The notes under the pieces were generated by a model, which saw only the letters and a program-made list of their open reading frames with translations, was not told the origin of the DNA and ran no database searches. Below, in pieces: positions 16,168 to 17,306 of a stretch of 17,306 bases of DNA. Position 1 is the first letter of the stretch. Each line of letters opens with the position of its first letter. Source of the DNA: Candidatus Adiutrix sp. (lineage in GTDB: Bacteria; Desulfobacterota; Desulfarculia; Adiutricales; Adiutricaceae); the NCBI GenBank assembly GCA_031285975.1, contig JAITVE010000103.1, positions 1 to 17,306 on the forward strand, in the 5' to 3' direction. Made by a program: the position numbers and the translations under genes.

Positions 16168-17205
16168 ATGAAAATAGTACAGAACCGACCCATCGCAGAG
16201 ATCAGGAGCAGTCTGAAACTGACACAGTCTGAGTTCGCGGATCAGTTGGGCGTAGGGCAGGATGCCATCTCCCGCTGGGAGAACACAGCCCCAGATGAAC
16301 TCTCCATCCCCGCAAAGATGTGGAAGAAGATCGAGGCCATCATAAGTTCATTTAGCAAGCCGGCGGCACTGGCCGTCACGGATAAATGGCGCAAGGCAAT
16401 CGCCATGCGCGAGATATTGTACAGCTATCTGGAAGATAAGGGTGCCCTCCTCAAGTTCGACCCGAAGGCCAAGAAGGACTTCAGTAGCATTTTAGCCCGC
16501 AGTCTGGTGAAGCCCAGAATCGCCTTCATGGGTATGTCCGACACAGGCAAGAGCACATTGATCAACTGCCTGCTCGGCGCGGAAAAGCTACCTGCGGAGT
16601 GGACGCCAACGACCGCTATCGTTGTCTATATCAAACACCGGGACGACAGGCCTGATTTCATAAAGGACACCTGCTGGGTGTTTAAGATGGAATCAGAGGA
16701 TAAGCCGTTCGATTTGACCTGTTTGGAGGAAGAGAGCAGATGCTCCCCCCTGTGCGTGGGCAAGGGCGATGCCGATATACTGCGCGATTACGGGGTACGG
16801 GATGGTACCAAGAACACCGACGAGATTGTCGCCGCTGTGCTCTATCTCGACAGCCCCATACTCAAGGATGTTGACTTGGTGGACTTGCCAGGATTCGGCA
16901 CCGGCGACCGGGCAGCGGATGACTTTGCAGCCGACAGAATCGGCGAGTATGCCGATGTCCTCATCTATCTCTCACGCTCTAATGGATTTATGAGCGGACA
17001 GGAACTGACCGCGCTCAGAATGGGCATCCAGAGCTTGCGCTACTATGAAAGTAAGGAGAACGACATCCCCCCTCTGGGCAATCTGTTTGTCGTGGCAAGC
17101 CAAGCTTCTTTCATTGATGATGTGGATAAGCTGGATAGAATATTGATTGATGGACGCATCCGGTTTAAGAATATACTGCCGTCCACACTAAGAACTTATC
17201 CGTAA
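16168..17205 (+). CDS. XRE-type HTH fused to a dynamin-like GTPase domain, 3'-truncated by an IS element
   Basis: The readable product has 345 residues. Residues 10-40 form a helix-turn-helix of the Cro/C1 (XRE) type: LKLTQSEFADQLGVGQDAIS, then RWEN. After a helical linker a dynamin-superfamily GTPase domain begins: G1 P-loop GMSDTGKST (122-130), G2 TPTT (146-149), G3 DLPGFG (239-244), and a hydrophobic strand LFVVAS (306-311) at the place of G4. Dynamin-like proteins usually run 500-700 residues with a helical stalk; here the frame stops soon after the G domain. The last four residues (RTYP) appear to come from the inserted IS end. GAAGGAG lies ten bases before the ATG. The protein would bind GTP and perhaps DNA; membrane work would need the missing stalk. 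It is probably non-functional in this form. Confidence 0.8.
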   Translation: MKIVQNRPIAEIRSSLKLTQSEFADQLGVGQDAISRWENTAPDELSIPAKMWKKIEAIISSFSKPAALAVTDKWRKAIAMREILYSYLEDKGALLKFDPKAKKDFSSILARSLVKPRIAFMGMSDTGKSTLINCLLGAEKLPAEWTPTTAIVVYIKHRDDRPDFIKDTCWVFKMESEDKPFDLTCLEEESRCSPLCVGKGDADILRDYGVRDGTKNTDEIVAAVLYLDSPILKDVDLVDLPGFGTGDRAADDFAADRIGEYADVLIYLSRSNGFMSGQELTALRMGIQSLRYYESKENDIPPLGNLFVVASQASFIDDVDKLDRILIDGRIRFKNILPSTLRTYP

Positions 17206-17306
17206 ATAATATTAATAGAGTTCTTAATTTTACGGCAAGTGATAATAGCGGCAGCGAGATGGTTGAGGGCCATGAAAGAGCGTTCCAGCTTTTCATAGCG
17301 CACCAA
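17192..17306 (-). mobile_element. End of an IS5-like insertion sequence
   Basis: Homology to the dynamin-type gene stops near 17187 and transposase-coding sequence on the minus strand begins. CTAA (17188-17191) at the junction fits the YTAR target preference described for IS5-group elements, but the other end is outside the window. The element end contains internal inverted repeats (AAGAACT/AGTTCTT and CCGTAAA/TTTACGG). Confidence 0.6.
17196..17306 (-). CDS. IS5-family transposase, C-terminal end (partial)
   Basis: The minus-strand frame is open from the window edge to TAA at 17198-17196 and reads LVRYEKLERSFMALNHLAAA and a few more residues. The RYEK....F.AL..LA.. pattern is the usual end of IS5-family DDE transposases, where it contains the last catalytic-helix region. 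The 36 residues seen are too few to name the IS. The start lies beyond the right edge. Confidence 0.7.
   Translation of the reverse strand: MVRYEKLERSFMALNHLAAAIITCRKIKNSINIIYG

Overview
The window looks like a piece of a GC-rich chromosome from an anaerobic Gram-negative bacterium. Gram-negative is indicated by a BamD-type outer-membrane assembly lipoprotein and several other lipoproteins. An anaerobic life is indicated by an oxygen-sensitive class III ribonucleotide reductase (nrdD-nrdG). The gene mix (SecA beside an M23 peptidase, DUF456 membrane protein, small Rho-N-domain protein) would fit Desulfobacterota such as a Desulfovibrio relative, but this placement is an inference from gene content only.

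Layout. Bases 1-578 hold the 3' end of a prmA-like gene and a small AT-richer membrane protein gene on the + strand. Next comes a gene-free stretch full of palindromes. From 878 to 9991 nearly everything is on the minus strand: secA, an M23 peptidase gene, an operon of an HD hydrolase and two paralogous lipoproteins, a Rho-N-domain protein, an AT-richer unknown gene, a frameshifted rmlD, an ISAs1-type transposase remnant and a DUF456 gene. From 10155 to 14937 the genes are on the + strand: thioredoxin, bamD, and nrdD-nrdG behind a pair of NrdR-box-like sites and a long structured leader.

After nrdG there is an odd array of about four degenerate ~111-bp repeats, the first of which is the 3' end of nrdG itself. 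A tRNA-Arg(ACG) with its own promoter and terminator follows. Beyond the tRNA the sequence becomes AT-richer and looks acquired. It carries a small glycine-zipper membrane protein and a protein joining an XRE-type helix-turn-helix to a dynamin-like GTPase domain. The right edge is the end of an IS5-like element that cuts off the GTPase gene. The HTH-dynamin plus glycine-zipper pair is the best candidate here for an undescribed system, possibly membrane-linked defence.

Well-formed intrinsic terminators separate most units. The most striking sits only about 20 bases upstream of the secA start codon, so secA must be expressed by readthrough or from a promoter overlapping the terminator.
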